64,000 bases of DNA from an uncultured Aquimarina sp. (GCA_947489195.1 CANLCT010000014.1:1-64000); one strand, 5' to 3'. Numbered from the stretch's first letter, positions 6,910 through 16,431 are shown. Notes: generated from the letters alone by a model not told the origin. Numbers and translations are program-made.

Positions 6910-9489
6910 ATGCTTAAATGGGTTGTTTTATTTTGGATGTGTTGTCAATCTGTTTTGGCACAAAACACCCATAGCCTTACTCAAATCATAGAAGACTTAT
7001 CAAATACTTATAACATAGTGTTTTCCTATAAATCGGAGGATATTAAGCCTTTTAAAAATATTCAATTACCTAATGAAACTAACCTTAACCGTATTTTATT
7101 TGCTATTCAAAAACAAACTAAACTAAACTTTGAAAAAATAGATGTTACTAATTATGTTATAACAAAAAATACCGAAAATTATACTATTGTTGGTTGTGGC
7201 ATAGTAAAAGATTCTTGGGGTAATTTATTGCAAAATGTATCCATTTCTTATAAAAATAAAAATACAGTAACAGATACAAAAGGGGCCTTTCATTTAACTA
7301 TAAACGACAGCATAACCACAACGCTATTAAGCTTTGAATCACCCGGTTTTGAAAGTGTAAAATTACCCAGTACTTATTTTAAAAATGATTGTCAAACTAT
7401 TGTTTTAAACAAAAAAATTCATGCCTTAAAAGAGGTCGTTATTTCTAATTACATTACCAAAGGAATTACTAAAAAAGAAAACGGTAGTATTCAAATAAAC
7501 CTAGCAGAAACTGGAATATTGCCTGGTGTTATTGAGCCCGACGTACTACAGTCTTTACAATTTGTACCCGGAGTGCAAAGCCCCGATGAAACCGTTTCGG
7601 GATTACATATTCGCGGGAGTACACCCGATCAAAACTTAGTACTTTTTGATGGCGTAAAAGTTTATCAAGATGCTCATTTTTTTGGGTTAATTTCATCTTT
7701 CAATCCATACATAATTAATAATGTACAACTTTTTAGATCGGCAACCAAAGCCAAATATGGCGGGCATGCAGGCGGGGTACTTTCTTTAGGTGTAGACACA
7801 AAAATACCTAAAAAAGGAATTGCCGGAATTGGCACAACATTTACCCATACAGATGGCTTTGTAAAAGTACCTTTAATTAAAAATAAATTAGCCCTATTTG
7901 CGTCGGCGCGCAGAAGTATTACTGATATTTCTAACAATATTACCTTTAAAAGGTTTTCCGACGTAGCTTTTCAAAATACAGATATTTTAAATGGATTAAA
8001 CAATACTTCGAACAGAATTTCGGAAGCTCAAAACACTTTTTTATACCAAGATTATTTTAGTAAACTAATTTTTAAAGCCTCAGATAAACTTAAGTTTAAT
8101 TTTAGCTTTATCACCAATAAAAACGAACTCTTTTTTAGAGGTATTGATAATTTTATTGATACCGATTTTGAAGATAATATTACCGTAAAAAGCCATACAA
8201 TTAATCAAAGTATTCAATTTAAAGATCCCATATTTGGCAAACACAGCCTGCAATTAAGCAGCACATCGTACAATAAAAAATATAACGGATTAAATCAATT
8301 TGACCCCGAAAGCCAAACACCTACTTTACTGGAAATTACTTTTGATAAAGAAAATTTTGTGGAAGAAACATCCCTAAATTACATTGGTAGCAAGCAACTT
8401 TTTAAAAACGGCACTTTCGAATTTGGTTTTCAGCGAAGCAGGTCCAAAATTGGCTATGTTGTTGAAAACTTTGGTCTTGATCAAACTACGTTTAAAGAAT
8501 CATTAATTGGAACCGAAACCTCGCAATCATTTTTTACCGATTTTGAATTAAAAACAAAAAAGATTCAAGCAAATATTGGTGGCCGTCGTCAATTTTTTAA
8601 CAGATTAAATATCACTTTTTGGGAGCCTCGAGCATTTATAAATTATAAAATATTTGATAAACTTTGGTTAAAGGCTAGCTTTGAACAAAAGCACCAATCT
8701 ATTAGTCAAGTAACCGATATTAGAAACGATGGCCTTGGTAATTTATTTGATAAATTATGGGTGGTTTCTACCCCTACCGATGTACCTATCCTTGCAAATA
8801 CTCAAACCACTTTTGGTATTGATTTTCAAAAAAAGGGCTGGACAATAGATATTGAAGCTTATCAAAAAGAGTTGGATGGTATTGGTATTTTATTAACTAA
8901 TGATATTGCTAACCCTCGAAACGTAACAGGCAACAATACCGTAAAGGGAATAGATATATTGCTAAAAAAACAATGGAAACATTACCAAACTTGGGTTAGC
9001 TATTCTTTTTCTGAAAGCAGATTTCAGTTCGAATCTATAAACAATAACACGCCTTTTGATGGCTCCTTTGACACCCCTCACAATTTAGTCTGGACACATA
9101 GTGCTAATTATAAAAATTTTGAATTATCCTTAGGCTATCGATTCCATTCGGGAATACCCTTTACCAATAAAAGCTTAGACACCAATTCGGCACAAACTAA
9201 TTTTATTGCTTTTGAAAAGTTTAACGGAGAGCGATTGCCAAATTACCAACGTATAGATTTATCGGGTAGCTATAGTTTTCATTTAGATAGGGCAAAAAAA
9301 ATTAAAGCAAAACTAGGTTTTACACTACAAAATTTAGCCAATACCCGCAGTTTATTATCGCGAGATTTTAAGGCTATTGAAACCGATAATCCCGAAAGTT
9401 CGACTAATTCCAGACGCGTTTTACTACAACGTGCAGATCGTTTATCATTAGGATTTACCCCTAATTTTGTTTTTAGACTTAGCATTTAA
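6910..9489 (+). CDS. TonB-dependent outer-membrane receptor with STN signalling domain
   Basis: An 859-residue outer-membrane receptor. It has a signal peptide (about 1-17, ending VLAQ) and an STN-type signalling domain (about 20-88), which by family interacts with the FecR-like protein. A carboxypeptidase-regulatory-like beta domain follows (about 93-170), then the plug (about 195-310, with GLHIRGSTPDQNLVLFDGV) and a 22-strand-type barrel to the C-terminus (FVFRLSI, ending in the hydrophobic or aromatic alternation of barrel proteins). It closes the sigma-fecR operon. The ligand cannot be read from sequence. The neighbouring CotH protein and three-repeat lipoprotein suggest a surface or secreted-protein role rather than a standard SusCD glycan locus, and no SusD is present. 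Confidence 0.92.
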   Translation: MLKWVVLFWMCCQSVLAQNTHSLTQIIEDLSNTYNIVFSYKSEDIKPFKNIQLPNETNLNRILFAIQKQTKLNFEKIDVTNYVITKNTENYTIVGCGIVKDSWGNLLQNVSISYKNKNTVTDTKGAFHLTINDSITTTLLSFESPGFESVKLPSTYFKNDCQTIVLNKKIHALKEVVISNYITKGITKKENGSIQINLAETGILPGVIEPDVLQSLQFVPGVQSPDETVSGLHIRGSTPDQNLVLFDGVKVYQDAHFFGLISSFNPYIINNVQLFRSATKAKYGGHAGGVLSLGVDTKIPKKGIAGIGTTFTHTDGFVKVPLIKNKLALFASARRSITDISNNITFKRFSDVAFQNTDILNGLNNTSNRISEAQNTFLYQDYFSKLIFKASDKLKFNFSFITNKNELFFRGIDNFIDTDFEDNITVKSHTINQSIQFKDPIFGKHSLQLSSTSYNKKYNGLNQFDPESQTPTLLEITFDKENFVEETSLNYIGSKQLFKNGTFEFGFQRSRSKIGYVVENFGLDQTTFKESLIGTETSQSFFTDFELKTKKIQANIGGRRQFFNRLNITFWEPRAFINYKIFDKLWLKASFEQKHQSISQVTDIRNDGLGNLFDKLWVVSTPTDVPILANTQTTFGIDFQKKGWTIDIEAYQKELDGIGILLTNDIANPRNVTGNNTVKGIDILLKKQWKHYQTWVSYSFSESRFQFESINNNTPFDGSFDTPHNLVWTHSANYKNFELSLGYRFHSGIPFTNKSLDTNSAQTNFIAFEKFNGERLPNYQRIDLSGSYSFHLDRAKKIKAKLGFTLQNLANTRSLLSRDFKAIETDNPESSTNSRRVLLQRADRLSLGFTPNFVFRLSI

Positions 9490-9519
9490 TTACTTTTTAG
9501 CCCGAGAAAAAGATGCTAA

Positions 9520-9556
9520 TTCGAGTGAAATTCTGCAAGAATTTTGTATCAAGAAT
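9520..9556. repeat. Palindromic repeat, family C, copy 1
   Basis: TTCGAGTG, then AAATTCT-gca-AGAATTT, then TGTATCAAGAA. The same frame with either the same or a quite different stem recurs at 61241-61276 (inverted) and 61336-61382. It lies 31 bases after the receptor stop and may serve as its transcription terminator. A second half-copy in opposite orientation (attactcgaattgaca) lies at about 9610-9625. Confidence 0.7.
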
Positions 9557-9915
9557 CATCTTTTTCGTACCAAAATTGCCTTTTTTTTGATATCATTTTT
9601 TTGTTAAAAATTACTCGAATTGACAAATCGTTTCATCTAGATAAAATCAGATCAAATACAGCATTACATAATGCATGAATACGGGATATAGTAACCACAT
9701 TTTCTGTTAAAAAAAACATGTCCATACCTCAACATTGACGTTTCTGACCAAAACTGAGGGTACTTACCAAAAGGTTAGTTATAAGAAAAGACCTGTTAAA
9801 TAATATCCAATTAACTTATTTTTAGCATTATAATTTAGTTCACTTTTTTCTTGCTTGTAGGACTACTTAAGTATAGTTTTAAGATAAAGGTTTATAAACC
9901 AACTTAAAATTGACT
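9557..9915. other. Intergenic region without a gene
   Basis: This non-coding AT-rich stretch separates the receptor operon from the Sel1 gene. Apart from the half-copy of the family C repeat near 9610, I see no open frame, RNA gene or clear promoter. Confidence 0.5.
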
Positions 9916-11424
9916 ATGAAAAGACAAATCAACACCTTCCTTTTGAGTATTTCATTAGGAGCGGTAACAGTGCACAGCTATGCCCAAACCGAAATTACCA
10001 AGGACTGCTTTTTGCAGGTAAACCAAGCCAAAGAATTACTAATAGGTTCTGATACGCTTAGTAAAAATGAAGCCGCCGCCATTAGTTTACTACAACAATG
10101 TGTAGCTCAAAATGATGCCCAAGCGCAGTACATTTTAGGATTACTGCACAAAAAAGGCATAGGTATGCCTGTAAATGAAAAAGAAGCTTTTAAATACATT
10201 GAGCTAGCCGCCAAGCAAGACTATCCCGAAGCGGTATGCGAATTAGGCGTATTGTATAAAGATGGTATTGGTTGTACCTTAAATTTTGACACGGCCATAG
10301 CTTATTTTTCTAAAGCCGAAGCTTTAGGCTACAGCAAAGGATCCTACAGTATAGGTTATTTATACTTTAAAGGCTTAGGGAGTATTGAACAAGATTACGA
10401 CAAGGCCATTGAATGGTTTACCCAAAGTGATTATCCTATGGCGCAACATTGGTTAGGGATTTGTAATTATTTTGGTTATGGTATGCCCGTAAATAAAGAA
10501 AAGGCGCTGGAATTGCTGTTAACCAATGAACATGCAACTAATAGTGAAATTTTAGCGGAGCATTTAGAAAACACACCAGATTTACTAAACTTAGGTATCC
10601 AAAAAGAAAATACGCTAAAAGCCAGCGAATTTAGCACCTCAAAAATTAATGAGGTAGTAAGTACTACCGCTGAGCAAGGAGCAAAAGAAACCATAGAAAT
10701 TACCAAAGCCACTTTAGCCGGCGAGTGGAAAGGAAAGTTAATAGAATTGGATTGGGCAGGTAAACGCATGAACCGTAGTTTTCCAATAACACTTAATTTA
10801 ACTAAAAACGAACAAACACAAGATTTAGATTACAGCGTAGCTGTAAACAATGCAACAAGTACGAGCTATGGTATCTTTTTAGACGACAGTTTTTATTTTG
10901 ATAACTTTAGTATGGCCTTGCCAAGATTGTATCAAGATAATACCATCAAATATCAATTGGATTACAACGTACTTTCGGTAAATACCATTGAAATTAAAGA
11001 GATTAATACTATTCGTTATTTAGTAGCCAATGTAGATACCCAAGTAATAGATTGGAACGAGCCCGGTCCACCGATGTTAGTAGTTTTAGGAAACACCAAA
11101 GCTTTGACTGATAATGGGCAAGAAATCGACGAAGATCTCATCGAAGCTCTAGCGCAATTGCAAGATGATAGCTTTATCACCTTGTATCCTAACCCCTTTA
11201 AAAACGATTTATTAATTCAGTACGATTTAGCCGAGGATAGTGTAACGAGTGTGGAACTCTACAGTTTTGCAGGCGAGTTTACCAAAACTATTGTGGCAAA
11301 CGAAACCCAAACAGTCGGGAATCATTTATATCATGTAGATGGCAGTGCCTACCAAAACGGACTTTATGTAGTGCGTGTAACAGCAAACAATACCGTACAC
11401 ACCAAATTAATTATCAAAGAATAA
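9916..11424 (+). CDS. Sel1-repeat protein with T9SS type A sorting domain
   Basis: A 502-residue exported protein, taking the ATG at 9916 rather than a TTG six bases earlier. It has a signal peptide (about 1-25, ending HSYAQ). Four or so Sel1-like helical repeats follow (about 50-185), with hallmarks AQYILGLLHKKGIGM, AVCELGVLYKDGIG, SIGYLYFKGLG and HWLGICNYFGYGM; these usually mediate protein binding. A beta-rich region of unknown role (about 240-385) comes next. The C-terminus (about 422-502, FITLYPNPFKNDLLIQY...KLIIKE) is a T9SS type A sorting domain, so it should reach the cell surface or medium. The next gene starts 23 bases on, so it is probably operonic with the HExxH protein and may help display or deliver it. 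That functional link is inference. Confidence 0.85.
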   Translation: MKRQINTFLLSISLGAVTVHSYAQTEITKDCFLQVNQAKELLIGSDTLSKNEAAAISLLQQCVAQNDAQAQYILGLLHKKGIGMPVNEKEAFKYIELAAKQDYPEAVCELGVLYKDGIGCTLNFDTAIAYFSKAEALGYSKGSYSIGYLYFKGLGSIEQDYDKAIEWFTQSDYPMAQHWLGICNYFGYGMPVNKEKALELLLTNEHATNSEILAEHLENTPDLLNLGIQKENTLKASEFSTSKINEVVSTTAEQGAKETIEITKATLAGEWKGKLIELDWAGKRMNRSFPITLNLTKNEQTQDLDYSVAVNNATSTSYGIFLDDSFYFDNFSMALPRLYQDNTIKYQLDYNVLSVNTIEIKEINTIRYLVANVDTQVIDWNEPGPPMLVVLGNTKALTDNGQEIDEDLIEALAQLQDDSFITLYPNPFKNDLLIQYDLAEDSVTSVELYSFAGEFTKTIVANETQTVGNHLYHVDGSAYQNGLYVVRVTANNTVHTKLIIKE

Positions 11425-11447
11425 GCAACCAACTGAATTATATATAC

Positions 11448-13778
11448 ATGAAAAAAATAGTAAACTATATAGTAGCCACACTATTGTTAGTGTCGGGTTA
11501 CACTACCGTAAATGCACAGTACAATGAAGGAGGCGGAGGCTTCATTTTTGCACCTACCACTACTCCTACTAGACCAGTAAATCAACCCAAAAAACCTTCT
11601 GGGGAAGATGATGATTTTGAGTTTAGATTAGTTCTACCCAAAGCGATATACCATAGTAAATTAAGTATTCCCGATTTCCCAAGTGATAGGGTTGGTTACA
11701 AAAATATAAACAGTCGTAAAGTAGATTGTTCTGATAACCCTTTTTCAACATCGATATGCAATGATGACGATCCTAGATTCGAAATTGAATGTGATGGGTG
11801 TAACAAAGGTGGTTTTGGAGGATCTTTAGATGGAGACGACATAATGAAAATATTTGAGCCCAATATTGTAAAACTTAGAACACGAGGGCGTGATCGTTTG
11901 GTTGAGTGGTTGCAAAAGCATGCTAATATAAATTTGATTGATACAAGGGTAGATGTTTTTGGAGAACCTCTTATTGAAGGAGGTGGTAAAAAACCAGATT
12001 TAGTAAGGGCATTTTCTGAGTTTGCCAATTTTAGATCCAATGCCATACAAAAGCAGCTGGAAAGAGATGTAATATGGCAAGCAACACAGCGTATGGATAA
12101 AGCTAGAGAACGTTTTTTTGAATTAAGTGATGAAGTTGTGGGTTTAAGTCAACAAAGCTCAAAATTCAAAGACATTAGTCTTGAAAAGAAAAATTTATAT
12201 AAAGAATACCGTAAGCAATGCATAGTAATTAATGGTATTCAAAGAGGCTATAATAAAGGCGACTGGCTTTCAAAATTAATTGGACAGCAAGGCGCTCATT
12301 TTTTTGAAAAAAGTTCAAAAAGGTTGTTTTTTAGAACAAATGGGCACGCTAAAGATCAATTAAAACGTATCGAAGATGCAACCAGTAAAAGCCTACGGGA
12401 TTACTTTTTTAACTCTACTCCTGCAAACAGAGATGCTATGGCAAGGGATGCCGAAAAATTTGGACGTACATCGGTATCCGAAAATGAACACCCCGATTAT
12501 GGAATGTTAAAGCTAGAGGCCGATATGAGAGAAAATAAGGATATCATCAATTGGATTGCCTCAAACAAGCAAAGCATGGTAAATTACCTTGAAATCAACA
12601 ATAATTCAAAGGGAGCATCGCATTGTATGCGTTACTTATTTAAAACATGGTCAAATAAAGAAGATTTTGTAACCCCAACTGAATTTTATAAATCAGTAAC
12701 AAGAGCAGGTTTCCAAACAAGTTCAAAACCTAATTTAGCATTAAGCACACGTCCATCGCAGCAGGCAATTGATATTGGATATTTAGGTTTTAGCAATGTA
12801 TTGCATTCTTTTTTTGATGGCCGAAATGATGCATTTGCCAATCAATTTAAAGGTTATATTATTAATGATATGTTTAAGGTAAATGGATTACCTTCTAGCA
12901 TTCAATTTGAATTTTTAGGGGCAATTTTTGATTTTGGTATTACAAACGGCCGTACTAATGATGTTGTTTTTGTAGGTAATAACGGAAGGACATTACTAAA
13001 CAATGGATTTAATACTACTGAGGTGATTAAGGAAATTGGAAAGGGGAATGATTTTGGGTCACTATCTACTAGTGATGATAAATTTACAAAATTTGCTTTG
13101 GAAGAATTGAAAAGTGGATCGGAAATAGATTTAAATAATGACATAGTTTACGATTCATCAATATTAAATTCGAATGCCTATTGTGTGATTAGAAAAATTT
13201 TGAATATTGAAAATGGATTTTATAAAAAACTTTTAGATGACTTTCGATTGGGAACAGATAATGTTAATTTAAAATTTCAAGCTATTGAAATGAAAGGGAT
13301 TAATAGTGGTAGAGAAGCCTTTACTGATCCTAATGAAATAGATTCTAAAAATTATATTTATATATATATCGATGAGAATTTAATTCATAGCAATAATTTA
13401 GTTGAGATAGCATCGACTATTTTACATGAAATTATTCATGCTCAAATATCTAAATTTGTACACCAAGAAGGGAATGGATTACCCATCACAGAAAGAGTTT
13501 TTTCAAAAGCCAATAGAGAAAAAATAATTGACAACTATTTGGAAATGGGAGGGGTCGATGCCCAGCACAACTTTATGGCGGATAATCTTCTTAATACAAT
13601 GGCTTCGGCTTTAAGAAAATTAGATGGAAATAGATTGACTTTAAAACATTATATAGCTTATGCTTGGGAAGGTTTGGAGAATGATGGAACTTTTGGAATA
13701 ACTAGAGAGCAAGAAGAAGAGTTTATAAAATTAAGAAAAGAAGTTGAACAAACAAGTACATTGAAATGCGACAATTAA
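11448..13778 (+). CDS. Exported protein with C-terminal HExxH domain, putative polymorphic-toxin effector
   Basis: A 776-residue protein with a signal peptide (about 1-23, ending VNAQ) followed by a Gly/Pro-rich linker. A long, mainly helical middle (about 130-460) resembles no family I know. The C-terminal 170 residues contain YIYIYIDENLIHSNNLVE and then ILHEIIHAQ, with HEIIH at residues 660-664. That is the zinc-metallopeptidase HExxH signature, and a candidate third ligand is H707. I recall similar domains at the variable ends of Bacteroidota surface or toxin proteins. The gene overlaps by 13 bases a small lipoprotein gene that is followed by more small exported proteins, an arrangement typical of toxin plus immunity genes. 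I see no T9SS sorting domain, so the export route beyond the periplasm is unclear. It could instead be a housekeeping surface protease. Confidence 0.65.
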   Translation: MKKIVNYIVATLLLVSGYTTVNAQYNEGGGGFIFAPTTTPTRPVNQPKKPSGEDDDFEFRLVLPKAIYHSKLSIPDFPSDRVGYKNINSRKVDCSDNPFSTSICNDDDPRFEIECDGCNKGGFGGSLDGDDIMKIFEPNIVKLRTRGRDRLVEWLQKHANINLIDTRVDVFGEPLIEGGGKKPDLVRAFSEFANFRSNAIQKQLERDVIWQATQRMDKARERFFELSDEVVGLSQQSSKFKDISLEKKNLYKEYRKQCIVINGIQRGYNKGDWLSKLIGQQGAHFFEKSSKRLFFRTNGHAKDQLKRIEDATSKSLRDYFFNSTPANRDAMARDAEKFGRTSVSENEHPDYGMLKLEADMRENKDIINWIASNKQSMVNYLEINNNSKGASHCMRYLFKTWSNKEDFVTPTEFYKSVTRAGFQTSSKPNLALSTRPSQQAIDIGYLGFSNVLHSFFDGRNDAFANQFKGYIINDMFKVNGLPSSIQFEFLGAIFDFGITNGRTNDVVFVGNNGRTLLNNGFNTTEVIKEIGKGNDFGSLSTSDDKFTKFALEELKSGSEIDLNNDIVYDSSILNSNAYCVIRKILNIENGFYKKLLDDFRLGTDNVNLKFQAIEMKGINSGREAFTDPNEIDSKNYIYIYIDENLIHSNNLVEIASTILHEIIHAQISKFVHQEGNGLPITERVFSKANREKIIDNYLEMGGVDAQHNFMADNLLNTMASALRKLDGNRLTLKHYIAYAWEGLENDGTFGITREQEEEFIKLRKEVEQTSTLKCDN

Positions 13779-14323
13779 TTTTAATATTAAGTATTTTAGT
13801 TTTTATTAATTGTAAAAAAAACAATCAAATAGATGATTCTATTGAAATATATAGTTTAATAGTTTCAGAACTAGGAAGTGTGACTAAGCTAAAACCTACA
13901 ATTGATAACCTAGAGTATAACTCAAAATTAGATTCTTTGAATAAAGAAAGAGATTCAAATTGGCGAATAGGTGTTTTTAGTGAAAAAGTAAAAATTGAAA
14001 ATGAAAAGTATAAGCACTTAATTCCTAAAGAATATGAGTTTTTGTTAAAAGCATCTAAAATAGATTCAGGTAGGATTCCTTTTGAGAAAATTAAAATTAA
14101 AAAGGGCCAATTGATTTTAGTTGAAGAAGGTAAAATTGATTTTGATAACTTAGATATTTTTTTAATTTTTTCTGATTTAATCTTTAACAAGAAAAAGACT
14201 AAAGCTGTAATTCAATGTTCAAAAAGAAGAGGAAAGTTAAATGGGGGGAGTTATTATTGTTTACTAAAAAAATCAGATAACGAATGGATGATTGATAAGG
14301 TAATTCTGTTGAACATAAGTTAA
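13766..14323 (+). CDS. Small lipoprotein, candidate immunity protein
   Basis: A 185-residue lipoprotein with lipobox VFINC (cysteine at residue 16) and a charged mature domain. No known family is recognised. Its start lies inside the last codons of the HExxH gene (13-base overlap), so the two are translationally linked. A periplasmic lipoprotein coupled to an exported putative protease fits an immunity protein that protects the producer from its own effector; this is inferred from position only. The ending (YYCLLKKSDNEWMIDKVILL) resembles an NTF2-like or cystatin-like last hairpin. A family A palindrome and a terminator follow. Confidence 0.6.
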   Translation: MRQLILILSILVFINCKKNNQIDDSIEIYSLIVSELGSVTKLKPTIDNLEYNSKLDSLNKERDSNWRIGVFSEKVKIENEKYKHLIPKEYEFLLKASKIDSGRIPFEKIKIKKGQLILVEEGKIDFDNLDIFLIFSDLIFNKKKTKAVIQCSKRRGKLNGGSYYCLLKKSDNEWMIDKVILLNIS

Positions 14324-14334
14324 ATAATGAGGTT

Positions 14335-14370
14335 CCGATAGCATTGATCTACAATCAGTGTCTATGCAGG
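14335..14370. repeat. Palindromic repeat, family A, copy 3
   Basis: ccgatag, then CATTGAT-ctaca-ATCAGTG, then tctatgcagg. The stem pairs over 7 bases with one G-T wobble. It begins 11 bases after the lipoprotein stop and precedes a terminator. The same order recurs at 16385. Confidence 0.65.
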
Positions 14371-14374
14371 TATA

Positions 14375-14402
14375 AAACCGAAGTTCGAAAGAGCTTCGGT
14401 TT
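14375..14402 (+). terminator. Rho-independent terminator
   Basis: AAACCGAAG pairs with CTTCGGTTT (14394-14402), followed by an AT-rich run. It ends the HExxH/lipoprotein operon. A longer version of the same stem-loop, with the same loop sequence, occurs at 16432-16471. Confidence 0.8.
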
Positions 14403-14554
14403 ATTTATAAATAGTTAGAAAAACGATATTAGATATAGATATTAAAACTAGATTAAGGAAGAAAAATCAAAAATTTTATCATTAGTGTATTTCAGAAAAG
14501 GAAGAAATAACTTAGCTTACTTTATTCCTTATTATATGAAGTTAAATCAATAGA

Positions 14555-14743
14555 ATGAATGTAAAACTGTTAACGATATTTTTTATAGTCTTATTAAGTT
14601 CTTTCTTGTATGGAGACAAATCAATAGTTTTTAATTTTTATGAAAATTACTATGTTATAAACTATATGCAGTTATCAGTGTTTTTGTTGTTAATTTTCAC
14701 CTCGATATTACTTTTTGTAAAGCTTTATAAAATAATAAAGTAA
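14555..14743 (+). CDS. Small two-helix membrane protein
   Basis: A 62-residue protein with two hydrophobic helices (about 3-20 and 38-57) joined by a short FYENYYV loop, ending in a basic tail. No family is recognised. It lies in the run of small exported genes downstream of the HExxH protein and 39 bases before the next small gene, so it may belong to the same class of orphan immunity-like cassettes. Its short length and plain composition limit confidence that it is a real gene. Confidence 0.45.
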   Translation: MNVKLLTIFFIVLLSSFLYGDKSIVFNFYENYYVINYMQLSVFLLLIFTSILLFVKLYKIIK

Positions 14744-14782
14744 GTATTTCCAATCTTACAAAAACAATATTAAACCCAACAA

Positions 14783-15337
14783 ATGGTAACTAATTTAATT
14801 TTATGTCTAATATCATTTTTTTTTAATATGGAAGTTAAAAATCCAACTCAGCTTATGGGAAAGCACATCAGTTGCATTTCAAATAGTTATATAGAAGTTG
14901 AAAATTCTATTCAAGAAAAAGAATTGGGTATAAAGAGATTTAAATCCGAAATTAATTTGAATTTTCTTGGTGAGGATTTTCAAGGTTTCTTTTTTAAAAC
15001 TAATAAAAATCATGAAATTATAGAAGTCAAATTTATGGTATATCAAATTTCTAAAGATCCAAATTATATGGATAAATTTGTTGAAAATTTTAATGAACCA
15101 ATATATTCTACTTGTGTAGATAAAATTATTAAATCTTCAGAAACTATTCTTGATAATGGAAATACTGCTGCAGGTAGTATTGTGTTTAAAACAAAAAAAT
15201 GTGATTATAAAAAAGAATCACCCGTTTTTTCAGTTTGGAAAATTAGAGAAGATTTTTATTTAGAAATAGTACATCCTGATAACAAAAATACCTATAAAAA
15301 AATTAAAGTATTACTTACTAAGTCTTTACCAGAATAG
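14783..15337 (+). CDS. Small exported hypothetical protein
   Basis: A 184-residue protein with a short hydrophobic N-terminus (MVTNLILCLISFFFNM), probably a signal peptide, and a mature alpha/beta domain containing LMGKHISCISNSYIE, GFFFKTNKNHEIIEVKFMVY and a final FYLEIVHPDN strand. No family is recognised. By place and size it is another candidate orphan immunity gene in the array. A terminator with a perfect 16-bp stem follows. Confidence 0.55.
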   Translation: MVTNLILCLISFFFNMEVKNPTQLMGKHISCISNSYIEVENSIQEKELGIKRFKSEINLNFLGEDFQGFFFKTNKNHEIIEVKFMVYQISKDPNYMDKFVENFNEPIYSTCVDKIIKSSETILDNGNTAAGSIVFKTKKCDYKKESPVFSVWKIREDFYLEIVHPDNKNTYKKIKVLLTKSLPE

Positions 15338-15391
15338 GCTTAACATTGTGTTAAATTCTCAGATCATACAAAATGCCTACACAGGATATAA

Positions 15392-15442
15392 AAAAGTTAC
15401 ATAAAACTGATGTTCTCTCCAACTTCGTTTTATGTAACTTTT
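15392..15442 (+). terminator. Rho-independent terminator
   Basis: AAAAGTTACATAAAAC (15392-15407) pairs perfectly with GTTTTATGTAACTTTT (15427-15442). It is preceded by a decayed family A tail (aaatgcctacacagg, 15371-15385), so this junction carries the same repeat-then-terminator order as those at 14335 and 16385. Confidence 0.8.
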
Positions 15443-15445
15443 GAA

Positions 15446-15527
15446 AAAAACAGGATCATGAGAGAAACGCTCACGCCAGCATAGGTTATAAATAGATAAA
15501 ATAAATGAAGAATTTTTTTAGATATCT
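15446..15527 (+). repeat. Duplicated intergenic unit B, intact copy
   Basis: From aaacaggatcatgag through the start of the lipoprotein gene, this segment is nearly the same as 16480-16560. It includes a small stem around GAGAGAAACGCTC. The copy runs 23 bases into the coding region at 15505. Confidence 0.8.
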
Positions 15528-15963
15528 GTTTTTAGTGATTTTCCCTCTAATTTTGTATTCCTGCTTTTCTAATAAATATGAATATGTAGGAGAGAAAAAG
15601 GTTATAAACAAAGACAATTGGAAGATTAAGATTTATCAACTAAATGAATTTGAAACACTTACGCCTGTTGAATATGAAATTGTTAATGAAAGGGATAGCT
15701 TAGTTACTGGAAGACATGGTTTAATGGCTACAGATTCAAATTTACAAAGTGTTGATAAATATTATGTTAAAATACAAGATAGTGTCTTTTACGTGTGCTA
15801 CCCTTATCCAAAAGTAATAGCAATTAAACACATTTCAAATATTAATGATGGCTATAATCTATGGGGTTTAATTAAGAAGCTACAGAAATACGATGATTCC
15901 TTATATCTACACCCTGCGCATATTGTATATAAAGGTGTTGATGTAAAGAGGAAGGATAGATAA
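15505..15963 (+). CDS. Small lipoprotein A, paralogue of the next gene
   Basis: A 152-residue lipoprotein (lipobox LILYSC, cysteine at residue 20). The mature part begins FSNKYEYVGEKKVINKDNWK and is clearly homologous along its length to the next gene, with shared stretches such as VDKYYVKIQDSVFYVCYPYP and a final LxKLQKYDxSLY. No known family is recognised. Tandem paralogous lipoproteins after a putative effector suggest duplicated immunity genes. The region upstream, including the first 23 coding bases, is duplicated at 16480-16560, where the gene copy is cut off. Confidence 0.65.
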   Translation: MKNFFRYLFLVIFPLILYSCFSNKYEYVGEKKVINKDNWKIKIYQLNEFETLTPVEYEIVNERDSLVTGRHGLMATDSNLQSVDKYYVKIQDSVFYVCYPYPKVIAIKHISNINDGYNLWGLIKKLQKYDDSLYLHPAHIVYKGVDVKRKDR

Positions 15964-15972
15964 AGTTATAAT

Positions 15973-16377
15973 ATGAAGAGTTTTTGTAAAATTATATTAG
16001 CGATATCGTTACCACTAGGTTTGCATTCCTGTTTTTCTGAGAAATATGAATTTATAGGGGAGAAAAAAATTATTAATAAAGAGGAATGGAAGGTTAAGTT
16101 TTATCAATTAGATAAGTTTGAGATGTTAGCACCTGTTGATTATGAAGTTGTTAATGAAAGTGATAGTTTGATTTTAGAAAGAGCTTGGTTGACAGGCGCT
16201 GATGCAAATTTGCAAAGTGTAGATAAATTCTATGCGAAAATACAGGATAGTATATTATATATATGCTATCCTTATCCAAAAGTAGAAGCTATAAAGCATC
16301 TATCTAATTTAAATGATGCTAATCAATGGGATTTACTAAAAGAATTACAGAAATATGATCCTTCTTTATATAAATAG
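15973..16377 (+). CDS. Small lipoprotein B, tandem paralogue
   Basis: A 134-residue lipoprotein (lipobox LGLHSC, cysteine at residue 20) that starts nine bases after its paralogue stops. Shared features are FSEKYEFIGEKKIINKEEWK, APVDYEVVNESDSL and ICYPYPKVEAIKHL. It lacks the roughly 18-residue C-terminal tail of its neighbour. The pair is one transcription unit ending at the 16432-16471 terminator. The divergence between the pair, with the pattern kept, suggests immunity variants selected for different partners. This is inference. Confidence 0.65.
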   Translation: MKSFCKIILAISLPLGLHSCFSEKYEFIGEKKIINKEEWKVKFYQLDKFEMLAPVDYEVVNESDSLILERAWLTGADANLQSVDKFYAKIQDSILYICYPYPKVEAIKHLSNLNDANQWDLLKELQKYDPSLYK

Positions 16378-16382
16378 AAACA

Positions 16383-16421
16383 CACCTGATCGCGCTGATT
16401 TGTAATCAATGCCTATACAGG
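16383..16421. repeat. Palindromic repeat, family A, copy 4
   Basis: cctgatcg, then CGCTGATT-tgt-AATCAATG, then cctatacagg. The inner five base pairs are perfect. It begins about six bases after the lipoprotein stop and is followed by gtataaaa and a terminator, as at copy 3. Confidence 0.65.
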
Positions 16422-16431
16422 TATAAAAAGT

